A DNA stretch of 64,000 nt. It comes from Pseudoalteromonas sp. GTDB taxonomy: Bacteria > Pseudomonadota > Gammaproteobacteria > Enterobacterales > Alteromonadaceae. The notes below the pieces were generated by a model. The model ran no database searches, was not told the DNA's origin, and saw nothing but the letters and a program-made list of their open reading frames with translations. Each line of letters begins with the position of its first letter. The stretch's first letter is position 1. The position numbers and the translations under genes are program-made. Location: positions 248,001 through 312,000 of the forward strand of contig NZ_JAGYIU010000003.1 of assembly GCF_018402495.1 (NCBI RefSeq), written 5' to 3'. This document shows, piece by piece, positions 36,600 through 44,546 of this stretch.

Positions 36600-36796
36600 A
36601 ATCTCTCCTAAATTAGTTGACCATTACAGCTGCGCTTTTAGAATAAGAAAAAACAAAGCTATTTGATGGTTTTGGTTTCTCATTTGCTCCTCATTCACTT
36701 CTCTTTGTTAAATAAGGTCTTTTAGTGATTTATTTACAAAGAGGGCGAAGAGACGCTGCGCTTTTAGAGGAAGAGATAAAACAAGGCTGTTTTTAG

Positions 36797-37099
36797 CTAG
36801 TCACTATCATATAGTACAACGTTATCTTTGCTGAGTATGTAAGGTGACGATTTATAGTAAACAAAGAACCAGCCTAATATGGCTAATATTACGCCTAAAC
36901 CATATTTGCTAAAAACTGGAATATACATTATCAATGTAAACACGACTGCCGAATACAATAAAAATATAGCCCAAAATAATTTTGAGCTGATAAGTTTCAA
37001 TCTCGTCCTGCAACTGGCACATTTAAAGTAAAACGGAAATGCAGATAAAGAAAAGCTGAAAACATCTATTTTATGTTCACAGTTAGGGCATAGTATCAT
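36797..37099 (-). CDS. Cassette-borne zinc-ribbon membrane protein
   Basis: 100 residues. CPNC and CASC pairs in the first 35 residues look like a zinc ribbon ('MILCPNCEHKID...FKCASCRTRL'), and two hydrophobic helices ('LFWAIFLLYSAVVFTLIMY', 'LGVILAILGWFFVYY') follow. The start lies 15 bases downstream (minus strand) of the attC boundary of the next-upstream cassette, the standard spacing in integron cassettes, with AAGGAAG as ribosome site. I know no function. Its own attC is not found downstream; the diverged tandem unit begins 1 base after the stop. Confidence 0.65.
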   Translation of the reverse strand: MILCPNCEHKIDVFSFSLSAFPFYFKCASCRTRLKLISSKLFWAIFLLYSAVVFTLIMYIPVFSKYGLGVILAILGWFFVYYKSSPYILSKDNVVLYDSD

Positions 37100-37113
37100 A
37101 AGCTTCCTTATAT

Positions 37114-37207
37114 ATTTAACGTATTACTAATGTGCTGTTGCAGCGTAGGCAGTACCATGCAGGCCACGTTGTTTGTCGCCGGAACGAAATTAAGTAACTT
37201 GTTAAAT
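37114..37207 (-). other. Integron attC recombination site (between cassettes)
   Basis: On the minus strand: R'' box ATTTAAC (37207-37201), then L'' ... L', ending with R' box GTTAAAT (37120-37114). The boxes fit RYYYAAC and GTTRRRY exactly and are perfect reverse complements. The arms extend the palindrome (TTACT after three bases on each side). The site is 94 bp. The stop codon of the S1 peptidase gene lies inside R''. It shares TGGTACNGCYTACGCTGC with the other site. Confidence 0.85.
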
Positions 37208-38047
37208 TGTATTTGGTTTCAACCTAATATCAGCACAGACTTCGGGTAAAATCTGTTCTGTGAGTCCTGTAGGAAGGCGCTCCAATTTGGGAAATGCCAA
37301 TTGCCGCTGCAAAGGTTCTTCAGCAGCAGTGATTTTTTCAATCCAAGGCGTAAAAAATGAGACTCTGGAATACACTTCCATTACACCGTACTTCCCTATA
37401 TCCCCACCTTCAACTCTAGAGCTAATACCAAGTAAGTAATGCGTCCCGTCAATAGTGGAATATGCCGGGCCGCCACTATCGCCTCCACCTGAAACCCCCT
37501 CTAATGGCAAAGCTGCATCATCTCTATCAAATTTAAATTTTAATAGTGGCCCTTGTGCTTGTTCGATTTTATTTTGAGCTTTTCGTAAAACTCCGCCATT
37601 TTCATAGTTATCGACTATTTGTCCGGTTAGCCCATTTCCAGTACCACCGACACCAATAAACCAAGTTATTTTTGCCAGCTCCTGCGTTGATTCATAAAGA
37701 TTCGCCGGTTTTACATCGTTTATTGGATTTATTAATTTTATTAAAGCTATGTCGTGACTTTTACCGGGTTGATAATCTTTATGAACAAAAACGCTTTCAA
37801 CTTTGTGGTAGCCATTATTTAAGCGGATGTAACTGCCAGAACTTATGCAGAACGTTGCATGAGCAGCAGTAACAATCCAATCAGGCTTAATTAATGTGCC
37901 ATGAGCCCCATCTACATAAAGTGTTGCTAATGGTGCAAAATCTGTAGAGTCAGCAAGATATTTTTTGCCATCAACATCGTGACGAACAACAATTGCTGAA
38001 GCCGATAAGCTTGAAATTACTAATGAAATGAACAGTATTATACGCAT
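37202..38047 (-). CDS. Cassette-borne secreted trypsin-like serine peptidase (S1)
   Basis: 281 residues from ATG 38047 (AGGGA site 8 bases upstream) with a signal peptide, 'MRIILFISLVISSLSASA'. The catalytic triad of the S1 family is visible: His in 'TAAHATF', Asp in 'HDIALIKL' and Ser in 'SGGGDSGGPAYS'. The gene starts about 20 bases after one attC (38062-38068) and ends inside the next, so it makes up a complete cassette of about 950 bp. Trypsin-like cassette genes are unusual; it is probably exported. No regulator is linked. Confidence 0.85.
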   Translation of the reverse strand: MRIILFISLVISSLSASAIVVRHDVDGKKYLADSTDFAPLATLYVDGAHGTLIKPDWIVTAAHATFCISSGSYIRLNNGYHKVESVFVHKDYQPGKSHDIALIKLINPINDVKPANLYESTQELAKITWFIGVGGTGNGLTGQIVDNYENGGVLRKAQNKIEQAQGPLLKFKFDRDDAALPLEGVSGGGDSGGPAYSTIDGTHYLLGISSRVEGGDIGKYGVMEVYSRVSFFTPWIEKITAAEEPLQRQLAFPKLERLPTGLTEQILPEVCADIRLKPNTI

Positions 38048-38061
38048 GATTTCCCTATGCA

Positions 38062-38145
38062 ATTTAACGCAAAGCTTTGGGGCGGCTGGAGCGCAGCGTA
38101 AGCCGTACCAGCGGCGCTAGCGGCGACAACAGCGCCTTGTTAGCC
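38062..38145 (-). other. Integron attC recombination site (second)
   Basis: On the minus strand it runs from the degenerate R'' GGCTAAC (38145-38139) to R' GTTAAAT (38068-38062), 84 bp, with the internal imperfect palindrome GCGGCTGG/CCAGCGGC. It shares the 18-base core TGGTACNGCYTACGCTGC (Y/N at two differing positions) with the site at 37114-37207, at 38093-38110 and 37140-37157 respectively (plus-strand positions), so both belong to one family. Confidence 0.8.
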
Positions 38146-38148
38146 TTA

Positions 38149-38736
38149 TTATTTAGAATATTCAATCAACTCTTCTACATACAAATAATCATCTTGTAAC
38201 TGAGTTAGTTTGATAAACATTTTCAACTCTGGGGCATAAACATGAATATCTTCAGTATTTGCACTGTAACCACGGGTATTTGTAATTTTGCCTTTGTACT
38301 GAATGGTATAAGCCATAAAGGTTCCAGCCTCTACAGTTTCAGCTTTAAAAGAGAGCACTTGTGCATCTTGAATGGTGGAGCCTTTTGTACCGTCTTCGCT
38401 TTCCCAGTGCTCTTCTAATGTCCATTTTTTGCCAACCTGCAAAGGCCAATTGTAACGAGACTTTTTGCTATCAACTGGTTTAACAATATCTGTTAATGGC
38501 AATGTACCTGGTGCAGTAACCATAAATAGCTCGCCGTTTTGGCTTATTATTTTTTTTGTATCTATCCCATCAGCACGTATCTCCCCTGATGATGTTACAC
38601 CTTTATATTTCCAGACCCATTTTTCCCCCTCTGTATAGTCAGCTAGTTTAGGTTGTTGTGCTACATCCAATCCCATAGCAGGGCTACAAAGACTAAGTAG
38701 TATCAAAGGAAAAAAAACTAAAAATTGACTTCGCAT
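38149..38736 (-). CDS. Cassette-borne secreted protein of unknown function
   Basis: 195 residues with a signal peptide ('MRSQFLVFFPLILLSLCSPAMG'). The mature part has 'YTEGEKWVWKYKGV', repeated beta-strand-like segments and no cysteines or recognised motif. It ends 4 bases before the attC, so it lies where a cassette gene would. No attC was found upstream of its start, so the proximal boundary is unknown. It may be a periplasmic or outer-surface protein; the function is not known. Confidence 0.6.
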   Translation of the reverse strand: MRSQFLVFFPLILLSLCSPAMGLDVAQQPKLADYTEGEKWVWKYKGVTSSGEIRADGIDTKKIISQNGELFMVTAPGTLPLTDIVKPVDSKKSRYNWPLQVGKKWTLEEHWESEDGTKGSTIQDAQVLSFKAETVEAGTFMAYTIQYKGKITNTRGYSANTEDIHVYAPELKMFIKLTQLQDDYLYVEELIEYSK

Positions 38737-39336
38737 TACATAATTTCCTTTTAAAAAGACGTTTATCCAAGTGTTTTTATCGTGATACCCTTCGAACTTT
38801 AGCAGTTCTCACTGAGGCTAACGAGCCTTTAGAATTACTCGTTTTTAATTGATTTTTATTCATCTATTAACCATAGTCGAGTTCCTATTTTGATTCAATA
38901 GACAACTGACTGTAACGAAAATATAAACAGAGGATCTGCTGTTGCTTTAGTCGACGTTTTAGAAGGCATGACAGGTGTTTAAGTGGCTCATTTGGTGAGG
39001 TAGTAGCTTACCTTTATTAATACATCGTGTTTTGCAGCTTTTCCATATTATGAACTAAGTAATACAGTTGCCGCACAATGAAGTAGAGGCATTCACTGTC
39101 GTTTGGCCACTAAGGTCATTTTTTATGCCTTTATAGGCTGTAATATTGCGCTTTTTATCTTCAGAAATGAGGTTCAAAACAATCAAGCGCATGCCATTTT
39201 TTCAAGAAAAAACTGTCGTCGTGCAAGTGGGCTGTTCATTTTGATCTTAATTTTAATTAGCCACACGGTGGATTTAGAATACCGGCAGCCCCCCAGGATA
39301 AAAATGTGCTACTAGTTGTAGTGGCGTTTTTTATAA
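38737..39336. other. Gene-poor accessory DNA
   Basis: About 600 bp upstream of the cassette genes without a credible gene. Open frames here (one of 70 codons at 39103) have no recognisable protein, promoter or ribosome site. An aGGCTaacgAGCCt dyad is near 38816. It may be the remains of earlier insertions. Confidence 0.5.
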
Positions 39337-39626
39337 GTGATAGAACGCACCAAAGTACGCAGTTTAATGAAATTGGGTGTTAGCGAACGACTCGCCATAG
39401 CTTGTGGTATCACCAGTAAAGGCCTTTGTAGATGCTCAAAAACAAAAGGAATTAACATTGCGCTAGGCAATAACTACTTAGCTTTACAAGGTTTAGTGTC
39501 ATTGAGATATATTTGGATCAATATTCATTACGGGAGATGAACCACCCATTGCACTTCCTGTTTATAAAAAGCGCATGATGGGTGGTGTGGGGGCTGGAGG
39601 TTAGAGACCTACGACTACCCGATTAT
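39337..39626 (+). pseudogene. Group II intron remnant: maturase C-terminus plus 3' RNA domain(s)
   Basis: 39337-39540 encodes only the last ~67 residues of a group II intron reverse transcriptase-maturase ('RSLMKLGVSERLAIACG...SKGLCRCSKTKGINIALGNNYLALQGLVSLR'), preceded by a stop in frame and no longer connected to the polymerase part. Downstream, GAACCACCCAT...GATGGGTGGTGTGGGGG followed by a small hairpin and CTACCCGATTAT (ending at 39626) resembles domain V/VI of such introns. The 5' part is missing, so it cannot splice or move by itself. It abuts the VOC-protein stop. Confidence 0.6.
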
Positions 39627-39633
39627 GTGCGTA

Positions 39634-40047
39634 CTAACGATGATCGCTGCTTAATTGCAACAAATCCCACTTATTTCCATAAAGATCCTGAAATACTACA
39701 ACCGTTCCATACTCTTCAATTCGTGGCGATTCGTTGAAAACAATATCGTTCGCTTTCATCAACTCATAATCTCGCCAAAAGTCCTTCGTTTGTAGAAATA
39801 GGAAAACTCTACCGCCAGTTTGGTTACCGATAAACTGAGTTTGTTCATCTTTACTCGCTTGAGCTAACAGTAAATTTATCCCATTCGAATTGGGTGGTGA
39901 AACTTGAACCCATCGCTTACCGCCACCTAAATCGGTATCTTCAACTAGCGTAAACTGAAGCTTTTTAGTATAGAAATCAATGGCATCATCGTAGTTTTCG
40001 ACCACAAGGGCGATATTGCCAATTTGCTGTTGGACGACTTTAGGCAT
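39634..40047 (-). CDS. VOC (glyoxalase/bleomycin-resistance) superfamily protein
   Basis: 137 residues. Paired beta-alpha-beta-beta-beta modules: 'QQIGNIALVVENYDDAIDFYTKKLQFTLVEDTDLGGGKRWVQVSPP' and the second half ending 'YGTVVVFQDLYGNKWDLLQL', the standard VOC pattern with metal-ligand positions at His/Glu-like sites not all conserved. Possible roles are dioxygenase, glyoxalase or drug-binding. It lies in the island, in the same direction as the cassette genes, with a hairpin 62 bases upstream of its start, so it may itself be a cassette gene. Confidence 0.8.
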   Translation of the reverse strand: MPKVVQQQIGNIALVVENYDDAIDFYTKKLQFTLVEDTDLGGGKRWVQVSPPNSNGINLLLAQASKDEQTQFIGNQTGGRVFLFLQTKDFWRDYELMKANDIVFNESPRIEEYGTVVVFQDLYGNKWDLLQLSSDHR

Positions 40048-40310
40048 AATTGCTTTCCAATAGTTTAAACACCTGATTCTATACTACTTTTGAATGTTTT
40101 CCGAAAGCACATAACATTTTAGTATTTATGCAACACGCAGTTTGTGCTGCATAATCGCTTGTTGGACTGAGGCGTTACCTGCTCGGTGTGTCAGAGTTGG
40201 TGTTGTTTATGCTATTGGCTTTTATATAAAAGAAGGGCTTTTTATGGCGTAAGCTAATTAATCAGCTTACCTATTATAATTTAGCTATCCCTGCGCTACT
40301 CAGCGTTTAT
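40048..40310. repeat. Stem-loop region upstream of the VOC gene (attC-like)
   Basis: 40109-40180 has TAACATTTTAGT at the left and ACTGAGGCGTTA at the right, equal-length arms (TAAC-n5-AGT), around the strong hairpin TTATGCAACAC/GTGCTGCATAA. The overall plan resembles an attC site, but the R boxes (ACATAAC, GTTACCT) fit only partly. A second palindrome, GTAAGCT...AGCTTAC, lies at 40249-40270. Confidence 0.35.
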
Positions 40311-40527
40311 TGCATATTCTCCCCAGCTTTGATCACCCAATGGCATTAACTTTGATCGCTTATTCTCATTAAGCTTTGATCACGAAAATTACTCGATAAT
40401 GATCACTTTTGTGCTCTTAATAATTTTGCCGATCAAAGCTTAATGCCACTCGTCACCGAGTTCACGTTTTATCATTTTTGTAGGTATGTTAAACCGTTAT
40501 CTAAATCATTTGATGAGGATAACAATA

Positions 40528-42078
40528 ATGTCAACAAGACCTATATCTATGAGTAAATTACATGCTATTTTACGGCTGAAATATTCAGCAAAATTATCCC
40601 ATCGAAAGATTGCCAGAAGCTTAAATATTTCACCTGGCACTGTGGCTAATTACGTTAAAAAGGCCAATGAGTTAGGCTTAAACCAATGGCCGTTACCTGA
40701 AGATAAACAACACGGTACGTTTCTTAATACAAAAATCAGGGACTTCTCACCCCGTCAAAAAAGATACCCAACACCTGACTGGCTCACCATCAATAAGGAT
40801 TTAAAGCAGCACAAACATTTGACGTTGCAGTTAGTATTCGATGAATTGCGTGAGAAAGTCGGTGAGCCATATTACAGTTATAGCCACTTTTGCCGAGCCT
40901 ATCGGGAATGGGTGGGCAAACAACGATTGTCGATACGTCAGCATCATAAAGGCGGTGAAAAATTGTTTGTGGATTATTGTGGCCCCACGCTGACCATCAC
41001 GTGCCCTACAACACAGGAGACACGCACTGCTCAAGTGTTTGTTGCCGTGCTCGGCGCATCAAATTATACCTATGCTGAGGCAACGTATAGCCAGCAACTT
41101 GAAGATTGGGTGATGAGTCATGCCCGTTGCTTTACGTTTTTAGGCGGTGTGCCTGAGCTTGTTATTCCCGACAACTTAAAAAGCGCCGTTAGTAAACCCT
41201 GTCGCTACGAGCCTGATTTAAATCCGACGTACCACCAGTTAGCCGAGTACTTTAACGTGGCTGTCATTCCGGCTAGACCTTATAAACCCAAAGATAAATC
41301 GAAGGCTGAAGTCGGTGTACAAATTGTTGAGCGTTGGATCATGGCACGCTTGCGTAACCAAACCTTCTACAGCTTAGCGCACCTAAATCAAGAAATAGCA
41401 AAGCTACTTGATGTAATGAACAATAAGGTGATGAAGCAATATCAACAGTCACGTAAACAGCTCTTTGATATAGTGGATAAAAGCGCATTAAAGCCATTGC
41501 CTGAAAAGCCCTATCACTATACACAAATCAAAACGGTGCGAGTACACATTGATTATCATGTTGAAATAGAGAAACATTATTACAGTGTGCCGTATCAGTG
41601 GGTTAAGAAACAATTACGCGCACACATAACCAATCAGCTAGTACAGCTTTATCATGACGATACCTTAATCGCACAGCATCCGCGTTCACATCGTTTAGGT
41701 GGGCATACAACACAGTCTCATCATATGCCTCTGGCGCATCAAAAACAGCATGAGCAGTCACCGATAAATTTACGCTCATGGGCATTAAGTATCGGGGAGT
41801 ATACCCATCAAGTTATTGAGTTACAGCTTAGTGGACGGCGTCACCCCGAGCACGCTTATCGCGCCTGTTTAGGGGTGTTAAGTTTAGCTAAAATCTATTC
41901 AAAAGAGCGGCTTGAGCAGGCCTGTTATCGCGCAATCGTGATGAATACGGCAACACTCAAATCAATTAAGCAGATGCTGAAAAAAGGATTAGATCAACAA
42001 CCGTTACCCACACAGCAAACAGAGCCAGAAAAGCCAGTTACACATAGCAACATACGTGGCACAGATTATTACCATTAA
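40528..42078 (+). CDS. istA: IS21-family transposase IstA
   Basis: 516 residues from ATG 40528 with GAGGA upstream. An N-terminal helix-turn-helix ('SHRKIARSLNISPGTVANYVKKANELG') precedes a DDE integrase core ('KLFVDYCGPTLTITCP', 'VIPDNLKSAV', and 'DKSKAEVGVQIVERWIMARLRNQTFY' with the last Glu). The C-terminal part has the Mu-like 'IEKHYYSVPYQWV'. It cuts and transfers the element; helped by IstB encoded 11 bases later. Confidence 0.93.
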   Translation: MSTRPISMSKLHAILRLKYSAKLSHRKIARSLNISPGTVANYVKKANELGLNQWPLPEDKQHGTFLNTKIRDFSPRQKRYPTPDWLTINKDLKQHKHLTLQLVFDELREKVGEPYYSYSHFCRAYREWVGKQRLSIRQHHKGGEKLFVDYCGPTLTITCPTTQETRTAQVFVAVLGASNYTYAEATYSQQLEDWVMSHARCFTFLGGVPELVIPDNLKSAVSKPCRYEPDLNPTYHQLAEYFNVAVIPARPYKPKDKSKAEVGVQIVERWIMARLRNQTFYSLAHLNQEIAKLLDVMNNKVMKQYQQSRKQLFDIVDKSALKPLPEKPYHYTQIKTVRVHIDYHVEIEKHYYSVPYQWVKKQLRAHITNQLVQLYHDDTLIAQHPRSHRLGGHTTQSHHMPLAHQKQHEQSPINLRSWALSIGEYTHQVIELQLSGRRHPEHAYRACLGVLSLAKIYSKERLEQACYRAIVMNTATLKSIKQMLKKGLDQQPLPTQQTEPEKPVTHSNIRGTDYYH

Positions 42079-42089
42079 GGAAACGAATC

Positions 42090-42845
42090 ATGATAGACAC
42101 CATTAACCAACAACTTCAACTACTTAAGTTATCGGGTATAAAGCAGGCACTCAAGCAGCAGCTTGAACAGCCTAACTTATATCAAGAACAAAGCTTTATA
42201 GAGCGCGTTAGTTTATTGCTAACACATGAAATTGACACGCGTGAGCAAAGAAAAATTGACCGGCTCGTGCGACAGGCTAAATTCCGCTTACCGGCTCAGT
42301 TAAATCAACTGATTTACTCGCCGACACGCAATATAGAAAAAGCACAGATACGCAACTTAAGCCAAAATAGCTGGCTGAACTTACATCAAAATATCTTAAT
42401 CACTGGCGCAACAGGCTGTGGCAAAACATACCTCGCATGTGCTTTAGGGCATGAGCACTGCCTAAAAGGAAAAAGTGTTTACTATGTTCGATTAAAAGAA
42501 CTACTTGAAAGCCTGTTTCTAGCACAAGCAGATGGTAGTTACCGAAAATTACTAGCGAAGTTAATAAAGTATGATCTACTGATCTTAGACGATTGGGGGC
42601 TTGAACCACTGAGTGCACAGCAACGAGGTGACTTACTCGAATTAATCGATTCACGGTATGGGTATAAATCACACATAATAATAAGTCAGCTCCCGCAGGA
42701 AAACTGGCATGAGATGATAGGAGAATCAACCCATGCTGACGCCATTTTAGATAGGCTAATTCATGGTTCGATTAAGTTGAACTTAAAAGGAGAATCGATA
42801 CGAAAACAGTTAAATAAATTGACTGATGATGATCAGTTAAGCTAA
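42090..42845 (+). CDS. istB: IS21-family ATP-binding helper IstB
   Basis: 251 residues of the DnaC-like AAA+ type: Walker A 'GATGCGKTYLA' near residue 107 and Walker B 'LLILDDWGLEPL', then the sensor 'HIIISQLPQENW'. IstB binds target DNA with ATP and recruits IstA. The last residues end 'KLTDDDQLS', and the right end of the element begins about 40 bases beyond the stop. Confidence 0.95.
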   Translation: MIDTINQQLQLLKLSGIKQALKQQLEQPNLYQEQSFIERVSLLLTHEIDTREQRKIDRLVRQAKFRLPAQLNQLIYSPTRNIEKAQIRNLSQNSWLNLHQNILITGATGCGKTYLACALGHEHCLKGKSVYYVRLKELLESLFLAQADGSYRKLLAKLIKYDLLILDDWGLEPLSAQQRGDLLELIDSRYGYKSHIIISQLPQENWHEMIGESTHADAILDRLIHGSIKLNLKGESIRKQLNKLTDDDQLS

Positions 42846-42925
42846 TTTAAAAACGGCTCTACAAAATGATAAATCAGGTGATCAAAGCTGATGAGAATCG
42901 GTGATCAAAGTCATGAGAATACGCA

Positions 42926-43206
42926 TTTATTATGTGCCTATTAAACCTAATGTTTAACCGTTAAACAAGGACCTTTTTCTCACGCACAGCCGCTATTAGC
43001 CTGAGCAGTTAAACAGGTTAACCCATTATTTAATATGTAAAAATAGGGGTTCTAGCTTGTTTGCGTTATTTTAAATAGCTAACAACTTCGTGCTGTTACC
43101 GTTTTTAATTTAAATCTATTTCCTTCAACATTCTTTAGTATATTTCATGTGCATTTTGTAACCATTAAATGCTACGTTAGATGCAACTATATTGAAGGAA
43201 TAAATT
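42926..43206. other. Gap between IS21 and metY
   Basis: No gene. The last ~70 bp, with GAAGG before the ATG, serve as the metY leader. No clear riboswitch fold or MetJ box is evident. Confidence 0.5.
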
Positions 43207-44478
43207 ATGAAACTTGAGTCTTTAGCGTTGCACCATGGTTATGAATCTGAAGCCACCACTAAATCGGCGGCGGTGCCGATTTATAACACCTCTTCGTACA
43301 CTTTTGATAATACACAGCATGGTGCTGATTTATTTGATTTAAAAGTCCCGGGAAATATTTATACCCGCATTATGAACCCAACCAATGCGGTGCTTGAACA
43401 GCGTATTGCAGCGATGGAAGGGGGCATTGGTGCACTGGCAGTGGCCTCGGGTATGGCGGCGATTACTTATGCAATTCAATGTTTATGTGAAGTGGGCACT
43501 AATATTGTAAGTACCAGCCAAGTGTATGGCGGCACTTATAACTTATTTGCCCATAGCCTGCCGCGCCAAGGTATTGAAGCACGAATGATTAAAGCCGATG
43601 ATTTTGACGGTTTTGAAAACGCCATTGACGAAAATACCCGTGCGGTTTTTTGTGAGTCGATTGGTAACCCTGCTGGGAATATTGTTGATATTGCTCGCCT
43701 TGCGAAAATTGCCCACAGCAAAGGGGTGCCTTTAATTGTAGATAACACCGTAGCTACACCGTATTTATGTCGCCCATTTGAGTTGGGTGCCGATATTGTG
43801 GTGCATTCGCTCACTAAATACATTAACGGTCATGGAACCGCGATTGGCGGCATGATTGTTGATTCGGGCAAGTTTGACTGGAAAGCCAATGCCACCCGTT
43901 TTGCGATGATGAATGAGCCTGATCCGTCGTACCATAATGTAGTGTATACCGATGCGTTTGCTGAGGCGGCGTTTATTGGGCGTTGCCGCGTTGTACCACT
44001 TAGAAATACTGGTGCGGCACTTGCGCCTAAAAACGCCTCTGATATTTTAATTGGCCTTGAAACGTTAGGGCTAAGAATGGAGCGCCACTGCGAAAACGCG
44101 CAAAAAATTGCTGAATATTTAGAGAGTCACCCTAAGGTGCTTTGGGTTAATTACGCGGGACTAAAATCAAGCCCGTATAACGAAATGAGCCAAAAAATTA
44201 CCAATGGTAAGGCGTCAGGTATTTTAAGTTTTGGTATTGCCGGTGGCCTTGAAGCCGGTACGCGGTTTATTGATGCCCTAAACATGATTTTACGTTTGGT
44301 AAATATCGGCGATGCTAAATCGCTGGCGTGTCATCCAGCATCTACCACGCACCGCCAATTAAATGATGAAGAACTGGCCAATGCGGGCGTTAGCCGCGAT
44401 TTAATTCGTTTATCGGTGGGTATTGAAAACATTGACGACATTATTGCCGATATAAGCCAAGCGCTTGATAAGGCCTAA
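43207..44478 (+). CDS. metY: O-acetylhomoserine sulfhydrylase / aminocarboxypropyltransferase
   Basis: 423 residues, PLP-dependent Cys/Met-metabolism family. Start 'LESLALHHGYESEATTKSAAVPIYNTSSYTFDN', 'NIYTRIMNPTNAVLEQRIAAMEGG' and the PLP lysine in 'VHSLTKYINGHGTAIGG'; ends 'RLSVGIENIDDIIADI'. This is the long (~425-430) MetY type rather than MetB (~385). It makes homocysteine from O-acetylhomoserine and sulfide. An own terminator follows. It marks the right edge of the accessory island. The leader has GAAGGAAT as ribosome site. Confidence 0.92.
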   Translation: MKLESLALHHGYESEATTKSAAVPIYNTSSYTFDNTQHGADLFDLKVPGNIYTRIMNPTNAVLEQRIAAMEGGIGALAVASGMAAITYAIQCLCEVGTNIVSTSQVYGGTYNLFAHSLPRQGIEARMIKADDFDGFENAIDENTRAVFCESIGNPAGNIVDIARLAKIAHSKGVPLIVDNTVATPYLCRPFELGADIVVHSLTKYINGHGTAIGGMIVDSGKFDWKANATRFAMMNEPDPSYHNVVYTDAFAEAAFIGRCRVVPLRNTGAALAPKNASDILIGLETLGLRMERHCENAQKIAEYLESHPKVLWVNYAGLKSSPYNEMSQKITNGKASGILSFGIAGGLEAGTRFIDALNMILRLVNIGDAKSLACHPASTTHRQLNDEELANAGVSRDLIRLSVGIENIDDIIADISQALDKA

Positions 44479-44487
44479 ATTGTACAG

Positions 44488-44518
44488 TAAATACCTCAAA
44501 CTTTTTTGAGGTATTTAT
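44488..44518 (+). terminator. Terminator after metY
   Basis: Perfect hairpin AAATACCTCAAA-CTT-TTTTGAGGTATTT, then ATTTTTG. It lies between metY and the next gene. Confidence 0.85.
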
Positions 44519-44546
44519 TTTTGTAATCAAAAAGGAGTGCAGATAC

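Larger units (their letters stand above)
35374..36628 (+). mobile_element. IS3-family insertion sequence, complete
   Basis: The ends are imperfect inverted repeats starting TGTAATGGTC on the left and ending GACCATTACA on the right. GCT flanks both ends (35371-35373 and 36629-36631), a 3-bp target duplication. The element carries two transposase frames and lands in the middle of a duplicated unit. All parts are intact, so it may be recently active. Confidence 0.9.
35281..36795. repeat. Tandem duplication of a ~130-bp unit, first copy split by the IS3 element
   Basis: Unit 1 is 35281-35373 continued at 36629-36663; unit 2 is 36664-36795. Both begin TGATGGTTTTGGTTTCTCAT and share TCATTCACTTCTCTTT, ACAAAGAGGGCGA and GCTGCGCTTTTAGA in the same order, with scattered differences. 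The copies are diverged, so the duplication predates the IS insertion. No coding sequence is visible in the unit; its nature is unknown. Confidence 0.8.
40311..42925 (+). mobile_element. IS21-family insertion sequence, complete
   Basis: Left end TGCATATTCTC (40311) and right end GAGAATACGCA (ending 42925) are imperfect inverted repeats, and each end has several copies of a CTTTGATCAC-type sequence (TnsB-like or IstA-binding repeats). TTTAT flanks both ends (40306-40310 and 42926-42930), a 5-bp target duplication. Both istA and istB are intact, so it is probably functional. Confidence 0.92.

Noticed and set aside
36664..36795. GTTAAAT inside tandem unit 2 as an attC R' box
   Set aside because: No matching R'' box or palindrome at the expected distance; unit 1 has TTTAAAT instead.
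38752..38850. Possible plus-strand coding remnant ending 'LTEANEPLELLVFN'
   Set aside because: Open in one frame but too short and matched to no family that I know.
39103..39315. 70-codon plus-strand frame in the accessory island
   Set aside because: No ribosome site, promoter or recognisable protein; the start codon is non-ATG and the frame lies in a region of remnants.
40109..40180. Calling this hairpin a certain third attC
   Set aside because: R boxes differ from RYYYAAC/GTTRRRY at several places; kept only as attC-like.
43140..43206. MetJ-box-like TTAGATGC upstream of metY
   Set aside because: Only a partial half-site; no tandem 8-mers close to AGACGTCT, and no SAM riboswitch fold could be seen.
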